Below, piece by piece: positions 33,912-42,306 of a DNA stretch of 50,427 nt. Made by a program: the position numbers and the translations under genes. Origin of the DNA: Lachnospiraceae bacterium (GTDB taxonomy: Bacteria > Bacillota > Clostridia > Lachnospirales > Lachnospiraceae); NCBI GenBank assembly GCA_900771955.1, contig CAAGPW010000163.1, positions 1 through 50,427 on the forward strand. Reading direction: 5' to 3'. The notes beneath the pieces are model-generated. The model saw nothing but the letters and a program-made list of their open reading frames with translations. It was not told where the DNA came from and did not search any database. How positions within the stretch are numbered: position 1 is the stretch's first letter; each line of letters starts with the position of its first letter.

Positions 33912-36014
33912 TTACAGCCGGAACATGCCAAGGCAGTGTCCGTCCGTTGGATCCATATTATAATACCATGTGCCGTCTGTAATAAGACCTCTTGCCAGCC
34001 TGCCGTCTCCCTGGAAATAAACCAGCCTTCCCCACATATCATAGGAAAAACGGTTGGTGACCAGTGTTCCATCCCAGTTTGCAAAGCCAAGATCCTGTCC
34101 GTTGGCAAACCAGAACCAGCCGTTCTGCTGCATCTGTCCACCCGCATTCAGATAATACGCATTGCCGCCCGCAAATGTGACCTGATCCTGATAAGCGTAT
34201 CCGTTACAGTCAAAATATGCGACAAATCCGGCATTTTCACAATAGATAAACTGATTGAACACCTGGCGCGCATACGCATCAAAGTAGATCAGATGGCCGT
34301 CCATGGAATACGTCAGTATATTCTTATACGGCTTTCCGTCGTATCCCAGATAGAACGTATTGGAACCGTCATACAGATAACAGTTCTTTGCGATCTGTCC
34401 GTCACGAAGTACATAGCGAATATCCCCATCATCTGCGAGAATGATATTTCCACCATCCCTTCTGGTATCATACCGCATAACTGCGACGCCATATGCATAA
34501 CCCAGCACATCTCCCCCATTATCCACAGTCTGATTCTGATCTGTACTGTTATTGGTATTATTGTTGTTCGCGCTGTCGGAAACTGCTGTCGTAAATGCCT
34601 TGATCCTGAGATTGCAGCCCTTAGCTGCTCCGTAATCCACCCAGCTGCTGCCCTGTTTATAAAAGCTCTGTCCTGCCGAAGCTCCGGCAGTGGCTACCAC
34701 TGCTGCATTTGAACTGCTGTTTTCCGCTGCCACTCCTGCTTTACCACCGGTTCTCGATGTAAACTGGATCACGACTGCCATTGAATCTCCCTTACGCACC
34801 GTCACCGGAGTGTCAAGCTCTGCTGTATAATACCCGGCAAACTGTGTCTCGCCCTGTGTTTCGGAAACCAGCGTTCCGCTTTCCGGATTGCTGCCGTCCG
34901 TGAGATTCTGATAAATCTTCACATCATAATCCAGCTGTGACGCAGTACCTGTATCAAAAGAAACTGCCTCCAGCTTCTGCGTACCCGCATCACCTGATAC
35001 GGTAAATACATTTGCCGCCGTAAAGCTTCCGGTCTGATAGACCGTCTTTGAAAGCACCGATCCGTCATACTGATAATTATAATCGTAATTATCTGCACCC
35101 TCTGCTTCCATCACATAAGTATTTGCAGCGATCGACGGATCTGCATAGGAAATCCAGAAATATCCATTTCTCTCATAACCGGAACCACCCCAGCTGTTTC
35201 TTGCCAGCCAGGCACCATTAGAAGACGGTCTGTTATTAAACTGCTCTGCCGGGAAACTGTCATCCCATCCGACCAGCACGACTGCATGATTCTCCTGCGT
35301 ATCACCGGATGCACAGTAGGAATTGTAGGTACTGTTATAACTTCCACCGTTGGTATCATCATAGTAACTGATTCCAACTGCTCCGTTTGAGAGAATCGCC
35401 TCCTTGATCTCCGCCTGATTACTCTGATAGTTGATCTTATAGACATTTTTCAGATGATAGCTATCCTTACTGTATGCATTATCGTCGGAAAGTCCAGCAC
35501 TCTGTACCTGAGACGCATTTCCATATGGGACTGTATCCTCTGTCACCATGCCGCGCCACGCTGCAAGCGTCTGATACGCCATTGCATAGTTGCCACCCAT
35601 CGACAGCCAGTTTGAATATTTCGGCTGTACGCTGTCCTGACCTAAATTATTCAGCGGATCTGCGATAAGATGTGTGGTGTAATATGCAAGCTGAAGTTCA
35701 GAGAGATCTGCATCTCCCTTTCCCGCATTTTTCAGTCTGATCTCCTGCAGTCCAAGTGACGAGAACGCCCAGCAGGTCTCATAACTCCCCTGCGCGCGTA
35801 CCGCCGGAAGCGTATTTAAATCCGGCACATACTGTGACGGCACATCCCCGTTTCCTGCAAGTGCCTCTGCGCCGTCCACAACAATCCCCGGCGCTTCCTC
35901 CTCCTCCGGAACATATCCGGTTCCATTTGGTTCATTTTCGGCTCTGACTGCAACCGGTGCTGCAAGTCCCAGCACTCCCAGCAGATAGACTGCCGCAATT
36001 ATCTTTTTTTTCAT
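33912..36014 (-). CDS. Secreted papain-like (C1) cysteine protease with wall-binding module
   Basis: 700 residues, signal peptide 1-25. The peptidase C1 domain spans about 60-295 with Gln75 (oxyanion hole) and Cys81 in RAQGSYETCWAF, His243 in NHAVVLVGWDD and Asn273 in ARNSWGGSG: a complete active site. There is no long inhibitory propeptide. A beta-rich lectin-like domain of about 300-475 (VMEAEGADNYDYNYQYD onward) is typical of this bacterial C1 group, then an Asn/Thr linker, then the shared wall-binding module at 503-700. It probably processes surface proteins or host proteins while held at the wall. Read from the strand shared with the two hydrolase genes upstream; a hairpin separates them. 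Confidence 0.9.
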   Translation of the reverse strand: MKKKIIAAVYLLGVLGLAAPVAVRAENEPNGTGYVPEEEEAPGIVVDGAEALAGNGDVPSQYVPDLNTLPAVRAQGSYETCWAFSSLGLQEIRLKNAGKGDADLSELQLAYYTTHLIADPLNNLGQDSVQPKYSNWLSMGGNYAMAYQTLAAWRGMVTEDTVPYGNASQVQSAGLSDDNAYSKDSYHLKNVYKINYQSNQAEIKEAILSNGAVGISYYDDTNGGSYNSTYNSYCASGDTQENHAVVLVGWDDSFPAEQFNNRPSSNGAWLARNSWGGSGYERNGYFWISYADPSIAANTYVMEAEGADNYDYNYQYDGSVLSKTVYQTGSFTAANVFTVSGDAGTQKLEAVSFDTGTASQLDYDVKIYQNLTDGSNPESGTLVSETQGETQFAGYYTAELDTPVTVRKGDSMAVVIQFTSRTGGKAGVAAENSSSNAAVVATAGASAGQSFYKQGSSWVDYGAAKGCNLRIKAFTTAVSDSANNNNTNNSTDQNQTVDNGGDVLGYAYGVAVMRYDTRRDGGNIILADDGDIRYVLRDGQIAKNCYLYDGSNTFYLGYDGKPYKNILTYSMDGHLIYFDAYARQVFNQFIYCENAGFVAYFDCNGYAYQDQVTFAGGNAYYLNAGGQMQQNGWFWFANGQDLGFANWDGTLVTNRFSYDMWGRLVYFQGDGRLARGLITDGTWYYNMDPTDGHCLGMFRL
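33915..34508 (-). repeat. Wall-binding module copy 3 (C-terminal of cysteine protease)
   Basis: Encodes residues about 503-700: GYAYGVAVMRYDTR, ADDGDIRYVL, YLGYDGKPYKN, FWFANGQDLGFANWDGTL and MDPTDGHCLGMF. Confidence 0.8.
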
Positions 36015-36044
36015 CGTTTTTTCCTCTTTATCTTTTCAAACAGA

Positions 36045-36101
36045 AACAGCCCCTTTCCGACCCGGCAAAATTTCAAGCATAGCCAGAAAGGAGCTGCTGT
36101 T
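36045..36101 (-). terminator. Long imperfect hairpin after the first DUF5722 hydrolase gene
   Basis: AACAGC..CTCCTTTC pairs with GAAAGGGGCTGTT (2-base bulge, one G-T pair) around a 28-base partly structured loop. It is followed by TTTCTGTTTG on the minus strand. Confidence 0.5.
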
Positions 36102-36118
36102 CTTTTTCTTTTCAAACA

Positions 36119-38242
36119 TTACTGCCAGTTTGTAACTGTATAATAGCCCGGAACAAGATCCGTCCAGTTCTGTACTCCGATCACCGGAAGATAACGGTCC
36201 GTATAGCTGTTGCCATTTGGTGTATCCATATATTTGAACACATCATAGGCTTCTCTCGGATTTCCATTGGAATCCTTAAGTCCCAGGTCAAAAATACCAT
36301 CATTCGGATCTGTCTGGTATGACCGGAAGATCACCGCATCGACCATATTATTAAACTCTGCCGCATAGAACGTATATGCAAGCGCAGCCGCCTGATACTG
36401 CGTGCCCTCCTTGCAGTCAAATCCCTGCTCAGACAGGATCACTCTCGTATTCATGCCATAATGATTCATCACAAAATTGGTCAGCACATCCAGGTTCACC
36501 GCACTGATAAACTGCGCATTCTCATTATCCGGCGTATAACGTCTGTATTTCTTTAACCACATTCTTGAGCTCGTCATGATCGGTGTATACAGATGATATG
36601 CCACATTCCATTTTGCATTCGGATTGATCGCCTGCATCATCTGACCGAAGGAAACCAGATAACTCTTTCCTGCGATTCCACGTCCCTCATCATTGTGCGT
36701 CCAACTGTGATCCAGGGAAATATACGCTCTTGCATTCGGATTGTAAGTCTGCAGCGCCGTGGATAGAATGTTCATCGTACCCGCATAATTATAGGTGTTC
36801 GTTGTAAGATCCAGCGTTCCGGTATAATTATAGGTATTCGGCATATTTACCTCGTTGCCCAGAATCCAGTTGTCCACATGGCAGTCACTCTTGCTGTAAT
36901 GCTGTGCCATATAATGGAACAATGCCCAGACACGCGGGCTGAACGGATCCAGCTCATAAAAATCATGTGCGCCGCCATCTCTCGCTCCCGGATAGATCAT
37001 ATCCTGATGCGCCTCATCCCACGGCATCAGAAGTACGAATGACACGGTAATCCCCATTGCATTTGCCTTTTTTACATAATCATCCACCGCAGTATGATTT
37101 TTGAAATAATATCTTGTTCCGCAATAGTCATAATAACAATCTGTCGGTTCATCCGAAATCCACTGACTCAGATAGAGGTTTAACAGTGAATGACTGATTC
37201 CAAGATCGGTATCGGAAAGCACGCCCTCCGTTCCCTGCATGCCCTTTTTCGACTTTGCCATTCCATTGCTGCGGTTTATGGCTGCAACCTCAAACTGTCC
37301 CAGCAGATGACCATCCACAGGATCCATGTTGTAATACCATGCCCCGTCTGTGATCAGCCCTCTTGCCAGCTTTCCGTTGCTCTGGAAATACACGGTACGG
37401 CCCCACATATCATAGGAAAAGCAGTCTGTGACCAGCGTGCCGTCCCAGTTTGCGAACCCGAGATCCTGTCCGTTCGCATACCAGAACCATCCATGCTGCT
37501 CCAGCTGTCCATAAGCATTCAGATAATACTCACGTCCGTTCCAGCTCAGTGTCTGATCCAGGTATGCATACCCGTTTTCATCAAAATAGGCCACAATTCC
37601 AGAATCTTCACAATAAACAAAATTGTTGCGTACCTGACGTGCAAAAGCATCAAAATAGATCATATGCCCGTCAACAGAATAAGAGGTCGTATTCTTATAC
37701 GGTGCTCCGTTGTATCCAAGATAATATGTATAATCATCATCATACAGATAACAGTTCACCGCCATCTGTCCGTTGGCAAGGATGAAACGGATATCTCCAT
37801 CATCCGCAATGATCAGATGCCCTCCGGATGTACGGGAATTGTACTGTTTGACCGGTATCCCACCATATACATATCCGATGATCTCTCCTCCGTCACCACT
37901 GTCTGTAGCGACAATTGCATCGGATGCATCATCCTCTTCCTGTTCAATTTCTGACTGTATCGGCATCAATTCCTGCCCGCTTAAATCCTGCTGTTCAGCT
38001 ACAGAATCTGTCTGTGCATCTTCCTTTGGCGTTTCACCATCCTGCGTAACTGTCTCCTGTGTGGTTTCCTCAGGTACAGCTGTTTCCTGCGAAACTGCCT
38101 CCTGCGGCACCACTTCCTCCGCTTTTACGGTAATCCCATCAAACCCCAGGGAGACCAGCATGGATAGTGTCAGGCATAATGCAGACACTTTCTTCGGCCA
38201 GGCATGTATACTTCTTCTTTTGTTCAACTTCAAGCCTTTCAT
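36119..38242 (-). CDS. Secreted DUF5722-type glycoside hydrolase with N-terminal wall-binding module
   Basis: 707 residues. A signal peptide with a long basic start is at about 1-42, then an acidic Glu/Gln/Thr stalk to 115 and the shared wall-binding module at 122-318. A TIM-barrel hydrolase domain follows at about 330-690. WILGNEVN (Glu464) and ILSEQGF (Glu605), at the ends of strands, fit the acid/base and nucleophile of clan GH-A. I place it with DUF5722 proteins; the substrate is not established and may be the organism's own coat. 44% of the length is binding and stalk, so it is surface-held. Ribosome site AAAGGAGG; own promoter. The neighbour upstream is a paralogue without the module. 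Confidence 0.85.
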   Translation of the reverse strand: MKGLKLNKRRSIHAWPKKVSALCLTLSMLVSLGFDGITVKAEEVVPQEAVSQETAVPEETTQETVTQDGETPKEDAQTDSVAEQQDLSGQELMPIQSEIEQEEDDASDAIVATDSGDGGEIIGYVYGGIPVKQYNSRTSGGHLIIADDGDIRFILANGQMAVNCYLYDDDYTYYLGYNGAPYKNTTSYSVDGHMIYFDAFARQVRNNFVYCEDSGIVAYFDENGYAYLDQTLSWNGREYYLNAYGQLEQHGWFWYANGQDLGFANWDGTLVTDCFSYDMWGRTVYFQSNGKLARGLITDGAWYYNMDPVDGHLLGQFEVAAINRSNGMAKSKKGMQGTEGVLSDTDLGISHSLLNLYLSQWISDEPTDCYYDYCGTRYYFKNHTAVDDYVKKANAMGITVSFVLLMPWDEAHQDMIYPGARDGGAHDFYELDPFSPRVWALFHYMAQHYSKSDCHVDNWILGNEVNMPNTYNYTGTLDLTTNTYNYAGTMNILSTALQTYNPNARAYISLDHSWTHNDEGRGIAGKSYLVSFGQMMQAINPNAKWNVAYHLYTPIMTSSRMWLKKYRRYTPDNENAQFISAVNLDVLTNFVMNHYGMNTRVILSEQGFDCKEGTQYQAAALAYTFYAAEFNNMVDAVIFRSYQTDPNDGIFDLGLKDSNGNPREAYDVFKYMDTPNGNSYTDRYLPVIGVQNWTDLVPGYYTVTNWQ
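37289..37879 (-). repeat. Wall-binding module copy 4 (N-terminal of DUF5722 hydrolase)
   Basis: Encodes residues about 122-318: GYVYGGIPVKQYNSR, ADDGDIRFIL, YLGYNGAPYKNTT, FWYANGQDLGFANWDGTL and MDPVDGHLLGQF. Confidence 0.8.
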
Positions 38243-38355
38243 CCAATTCCTCCTTTTGCATTTTATTATAAACCATTGATTATTTCATTTCAATACGCAT
38301 CTCCCCATTTACCATCCTATTTCCAGTGTTTCCCACTGTCATATACAACTTTTAT

Positions 38356-38384
38356 ATTGTACCATCTTCGTCTCGTGACAGCAA
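38356..38384 (-). promoter_or_regulatory. Candidate extended -10 promoter of the first hydrolase gene
   Basis: Minus strand TTGCTG, 17 bases ending in TGG, then TACAAT. It predicts a leader of about 110 bases before the ATG at 38242. Confidence 0.55.
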
Positions 38385-38426
38385 CAAAAGAGGTCAACAA
38401 ACCTTTCGTTCATTGACCTCTTTTTT
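38384..38426 (-). terminator. Rho-independent terminator of the second hydrolase gene
   Basis: AAAAGAGGTCAA / TTGACCTCTTTT perfect 12-base stem with a 15-base loop, 35 bases after the stop; the next promoter starts within its 3' tail. Confidence 0.8.
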
Positions 38427-38460
38427 CAGACCATTTCTGTCTTTTTATTTCATATCCATC

Positions 38461-40551
38461 TTAATACGCATTCTGGAAGCTGTAGCAATCCTCATCGATC
38501 AGATTTCCGTTCGCATCATAAACGCGGAACAGTGTCCAGTAGTATCCATACTGCGGCTGCCAGATCACCCAGAAGTTATTTCCAGGCACCTTCTGCTGAC
38601 CGGAACTATAGATCCACGGTGCCGGATCTCCGGCAGCTAATTTCGTACAGTCAAGTACAAGCAGCTCGTAAGAGTAGGAATTATTCGGGTTGTCATAGGA
38701 TTCAAGTCCGATCAGATAACCACCGCCTTCTCCTTCATACGGCATCTGGCATTTGCCCTTGATCACACTGTGCAGTGTGATTCCCGTGCACTGTGTAATG
38801 GTAGAAGCCTGGTTTCCTGCAACTCTGACTTCACCCTGAAGAAGGAAATCTCCGGATTCCTTCGGATACCATACCAGCCACTCATTGTCCAGTGTCCAGT
38901 CACTTACCACAGTCCAGATTCCCTTGGTAATATTATATGCAAGCCAGCGATATTCCAGATCAGTCGGCTCCGAAGTTGCCGTCGTCATACCGATCATCAC
39001 GCGGTTGTTCGACTGATCCGCCAAATAAAGGCTTCCTGATGTCAGAACCGCACCGGTTGCAGACGGTGTCCAGATGATATTGTCTGTCCAGTTTGAAATG
39101 CCAAGCACAGACAGATAGTAGTTTGTCTGCTCTGCTGCCACATAACCGTTTGCATTGTTCATGTATTTAAATACGTTATATGCAAGTCTCTGATTTCCGC
39201 TGCCGTCCTTTAATCCCATCAGACGTCCCATGAACTGCGGTTCGTTGGAATCCTGCCAGGTCGTAAAGATCGCTGCATCCACCATATCATTGCGTGCTGC
39301 CGCATAATAGGTGTAGGCAAGCATTGCAGCCTGCATTGCTTCCCCGGACTTGGAATCAAATCCCTGCTCAGACAGGATAATCCTGTGGTCAGAACCATAA
39401 TTATTCTTTACATAATCAGTCAGCACTTCCAGATTGGCACCACACACATACTTGCTTCCGACATCATGTCTCAGCCACTCTGCACTCTTTTTGCTGGTCA
39501 CGCTCTCATCCAGATTTGGCTGATATGCATGAAATGCAACGTTCCAGTTCTTTCCGCCTTCCTTTGCTGCAAATGCATCAATAAAATCCTTTGTTGGAAT
39601 ACCGGTTCCATTATTATCCGATGTCCAGTGATGTGTCATGGAAATATATGCCTTCGCATTCGGATTGTTATCCTGAAGTGCTCCATATAACAGATCAAAG
39701 GATTTTGCACAGATATCCACATTGGTATCCTTGTCCGCTGTTCCGGTATAATTGTACTCTGTCGGCATATTTACTTCGTTGCCGATGATCCAGTTCTGGA
39801 CAAAAGTATCGGAAGCTCCAAAAACATCTGCCAGATAATGGAATGTCGCATCAAGCAGTGCCTTTGCGTTCGGATCATACACATTCAGTCCATAGTAATA
39901 ATGTGTTCCGTCATTTACCCGTCCACCCGGATAGATCAGATTCTGAAGCGTCGGGTTGTCGCTCCAGTCCATTAAAATAACAAAGGTAAGTGCCTTTCCC
40001 TGCGCACGGAGCTCTCTTGCGCGCCATTCAAACACCTTTACATAATTATCATAATTAAAATGATAGGTTGTTCCGTTATAATTATAAGCCACACCGGAAC
40101 CGTCCGTGCTGATCACATTGCTCAGATGCACATTGAGCAGCACATGGTTGATATCCAGAGAATTCGGATCTGCGTCCTTTGTAGCTCCATATGCATATTC
40201 CGTACCCTGAATACCCTTTTTGTTGTTGCTGTTCGGCTGTAACACATCGGCTGCTGTTGCTCTTGCCCCCACAACTGCCTCCGTATCCTCTTCCTCCGCC
40301 AGAACGGCTTCTTCCTCCTGCACATCCTGTGCGTCCTGCGCATCCAGATCACTCTGTACCGCAAGATCTGACTCATCTGAGACATCCTCCGTCTCAGTCT
40401 CTGCCGGGACTTCTGTCTCCGGTTCAGCCACTGCTTCCACTGCAGCATCCGGAGTGACCTCTGCCGCCAGAAGGCTGCCATCGGTACACGGTGCCCACGC
40501 CAGCATGAGCATTGCCAGAAGTAATGCCACACCCTGCTTTGTCTTTTTCAT
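38461..40551 (-). CDS. Secreted DUF5722-type glycoside hydrolase with C-terminal Ig-like region
   Basis: 696 residues, signal peptide 1-30, acidic Asp/Glu/Ala stalk to about 95. The TIM-barrel hydrolase domain at about 105-490 is paralogous to the 36.1 kb enzyme: both have KKG[MI]QGTE, WI[LI]GNEVNMP (Glu259), I[IL]LSEQGF (Glu395) and a WTD close. Instead of the wall-binding module it has about 200 C-terminal residues with two similar beta-rich units (YRWLAYNITKGIWTVVSDW and SYELLVLDCTKL), probably Ig-like carbohydrate-binding folds. Likely released or loosely held, complementing the tethered paralogue. Own extended -10 promoter and terminator, so expressed alone. Confidence 0.85.
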   Translation of the reverse strand: MKKTKQGVALLLAMLMLAWAPCTDGSLLAAEVTPDAAVEAVAEPETEVPAETETEDVSDESDLAVQSDLDAQDAQDVQEEEAVLAEEEDTEAVVGARATAADVLQPNSNNKKGIQGTEYAYGATKDADPNSLDINHVLLNVHLSNVISTDGSGVAYNYNGTTYHFNYDNYVKVFEWRARELRAQGKALTFVILMDWSDNPTLQNLIYPGGRVNDGTHYYYGLNVYDPNAKALLDATFHYLADVFGASDTFVQNWIIGNEVNMPTEYNYTGTADKDTNVDICAKSFDLLYGALQDNNPNAKAYISMTHHWTSDNNGTGIPTKDFIDAFAAKEGGKNWNVAFHAYQPNLDESVTSKKSAEWLRHDVGSKYVCGANLEVLTDYVKNNYGSDHRIILSEQGFDSKSGEAMQAAMLAYTYYAAARNDMVDAAIFTTWQDSNEPQFMGRLMGLKDGSGNQRLAYNVFKYMNNANGYVAAEQTNYYLSVLGISNWTDNIIWTPSATGAVLTSGSLYLADQSNNRVMIGMTTATSEPTDLEYRWLAYNITKGIWTVVSDWTLDNEWLVWYPKESGDFLLQGEVRVAGNQASTITQCTGITLHSVIKGKCQMPYEGEGGGYLIGLESYDNPNNSYSYELLVLDCTKLAAGDPAPWIYSSGQQKVPGNNFWVIWQPQYGYYWTLFRVYDANGNLIDEDCYSFQNAY

Positions 40552-40586
40552 ACAACTTCCTCCTTGAATGTTAATATTTATAGTTT

Positions 40587-40615
40587 ATTATACCATTTTC
40601 ACAGAATTTTCACAA
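40587..40615 (-). promoter_or_regulatory. Extended -10 promoter of the second hydrolase gene
   Basis: Minus strand TTGTGA, 17 bases ending in TGG, then perfect TATAAT, about 35 bases before the ATG with AAGGAGG in the leader. Confidence 0.68.
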
Positions 40616-40654
40616 TATCAAACATTCTTTTTCCGCATCCTTTTCCTCTATCTG

Positions 40655-42304
40655 TCAGGAACCGTGCACTTTTAACAAAATACCATTCCCTGTAAATGAG
40701 CCATCTGAAACGATCTGCACAATATGGTCATTCAGGTTTCCCTGTGCCCGGAAATGTACATGCCCCGCCAGCACTGCAGCAACCGGACTGTTTTCGTCAT
40801 AAACCATATCAAGCAGTTTCTGTGATGTCTCGTCCGGCTCAATTCCACCTTTCCCGAGTACGATCGGATTCCCCCATATTTCCTTCGCCTGTTCCGCCAG
40901 CTCCTCGTTATAAAGCGGCACATGCATCATCAGGATCACCGGTTTTCCCTCCTGCATCGTACTCTCTGCCCCGGAAATGGCATCCTCATTCACCTGATCG
41001 GTACTGTCATCCACTGCAGCAATCACAAGATCCGGGAATTCCAGCTTGGAAAATGCCGTGTTCCCGACGGCCTCGGAAAGAAGCGGAAGATACTCTTCCT
41101 TTCCCTCCTCCGTCATATAATTCCACGGATAAGTCCAGTCATGATTGCCCAGTGCGAACAGGTACGGCATCTGAAGCGTAGACAGTTCTTTCTTTAAAAA
41201 TGCCAGATTAGACTCCGACGGAGAATCAATGATATCTCCACCCAGGAGAACCGCATCCACCTGATACTCATTTGCCAGATCCATCCACCGCGGGAACTGT
41301 TCCCAGGATGTAACACCATTCGCATTGACAAATCCGGTATTCCGCTCCTTTGCATATTCCTCGACCTGCTCCGTATTATCCTCGCTCTCTGTCTCGACAT
41401 GCGTATCCGACAAAAACAGAAACGTGTAATCTCCGGTAACTCCAGGCACGACAAGATCCACCGTCTCAAGCTGCAGATTGCTCTGCTCCCGCTGTGCTTC
41501 TAATGCCGCCGCCTCATCGCGGTCATAATAATATACACTGTACTCTCCGATCTCACCGACTTTGCTGCAGGCTGCATCTGCCAGATAACTGTCCATCTCA
41601 TAATCTTTCTGAATGACCAGATAATCAATATTGAGTGCTGACAATGCTCCGCTTAATTCTGTTGCACTGGTCTTTTCACCATCCTGCACCGCCTTTATCA
41701 CGATCGCCTCGGTCTGATAATCCTGTCCGTCATAATCCCTGTCCGTAACCGCAAGCCAGGCCTCCCGCGACACGCCCCACAAAAATGACGCATCATAAGT
41801 CCGGAGCGGAAGCTGGATCTGCTTATCCGCCACGACCACGGGCTGTTCGCTCTTACCGTCTGCCCGGATCATATCGCAGACACCGATCACTTCATTCGGT
41901 ATGTTATAGCGGTTCTCCGGCAGCTGGAAAGACCCCGCCGTAAGGTAACTGTTTCCCCCAAATGCCACAACGACAATCAGAAGGAAAACGACAACGATCC
42001 TTTTTACAAGCTCCCTGATCCGGAAAACCAGATCGACGATGCAGTAAGAAAGCATCGGCAGTACCGGGATCATCCAAAGAAAGCGGTAGTATGTCTCAAG
42101 ATCCGTAAATTTTGAGATCAGATAGCGTACCCCGTCATTATAAATGCAGACAATACACAAGATCATAATACAGATCATCGTCTTCTTCTTTTCATGCTCC
42201 ATCGTAAAAAAGCAGTAGATCACACACAGAAGAAACAGACTGATATAACAGGTATATCCGCCATATGCAGTTATCGTATCAAAAATTGAAGAAACATTAT
42301 ACAT
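40655..42304 (-). CDS. Membrane protein fused to C-terminal metallophosphoesterase
   Basis: 549 residues. Three or four helices in 1-120 (ITAYGGYTCYISLFLLCVIY, YYRFLWMIPVLPMLSYCIVDL), then an external region to about 290. A calcineurin-like phosphoesterase follows: LSDTH (Asp300, His302), LGGDIID (Asp357), ALGNHDW (Asn387, His388), LMMHVP and AGHVHF, all metal ligands present. The N-terminal part resembles the last third of a DUF6077-like polytopic protein whose first two thirds are the ORF immediately upstream (2-base gap). Thus it may be a split gene or a natural subunit pair. An extracellular phosphoester, perhaps in a teichoic-type polymer or lipid carrier, is the likely target. It has AAGGG eight bases upstream. 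Confidence 0.75.
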   Translation of the reverse strand: MYNVSSIFDTITAYGGYTCYISLFLLCVIYCFFTMEHEKKKTMICIMILCIVCIYNDGVRYLISKFTDLETYYRFLWMIPVLPMLSYCIVDLVFRIRELVKRIVVVFLLIVVVAFGGNSYLTAGSFQLPENRYNIPNEVIGVCDMIRADGKSEQPVVVADKQIQLPLRTYDASFLWGVSREAWLAVTDRDYDGQDYQTEAIVIKAVQDGEKTSATELSGALSALNIDYLVIQKDYEMDSYLADAACSKVGEIGEYSVYYYDRDEAAALEAQREQSNLQLETVDLVVPGVTGDYTFLFLSDTHVETESEDNTEQVEEYAKERNTGFVNANGVTSWEQFPRWMDLANEYQVDAVLLGGDIIDSPSESNLAFLKKELSTLQMPYLFALGNHDWTYPWNYMTEEGKEEYLPLLSEAVGNTAFSKLEFPDLVIAAVDDSTDQVNEDAISGAESTMQEGKPVILMMHVPLYNEELAEQAKEIWGNPIVLGKGGIEPDETSQKLLDMVYDENSPVAAVLAGHVHFRAQGNLNDHIVQIVSDGSFTGNGILLKVHGS

Positions 42305-42306
42305 TT

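Noticed and set aside
24408..37879. Four wall-binding modules as a mobile element or DNA repeat family
   Set aside because: Similarity is at protein level inside reading frames with different third bases; no terminal inverted repeats or target duplications are seen.
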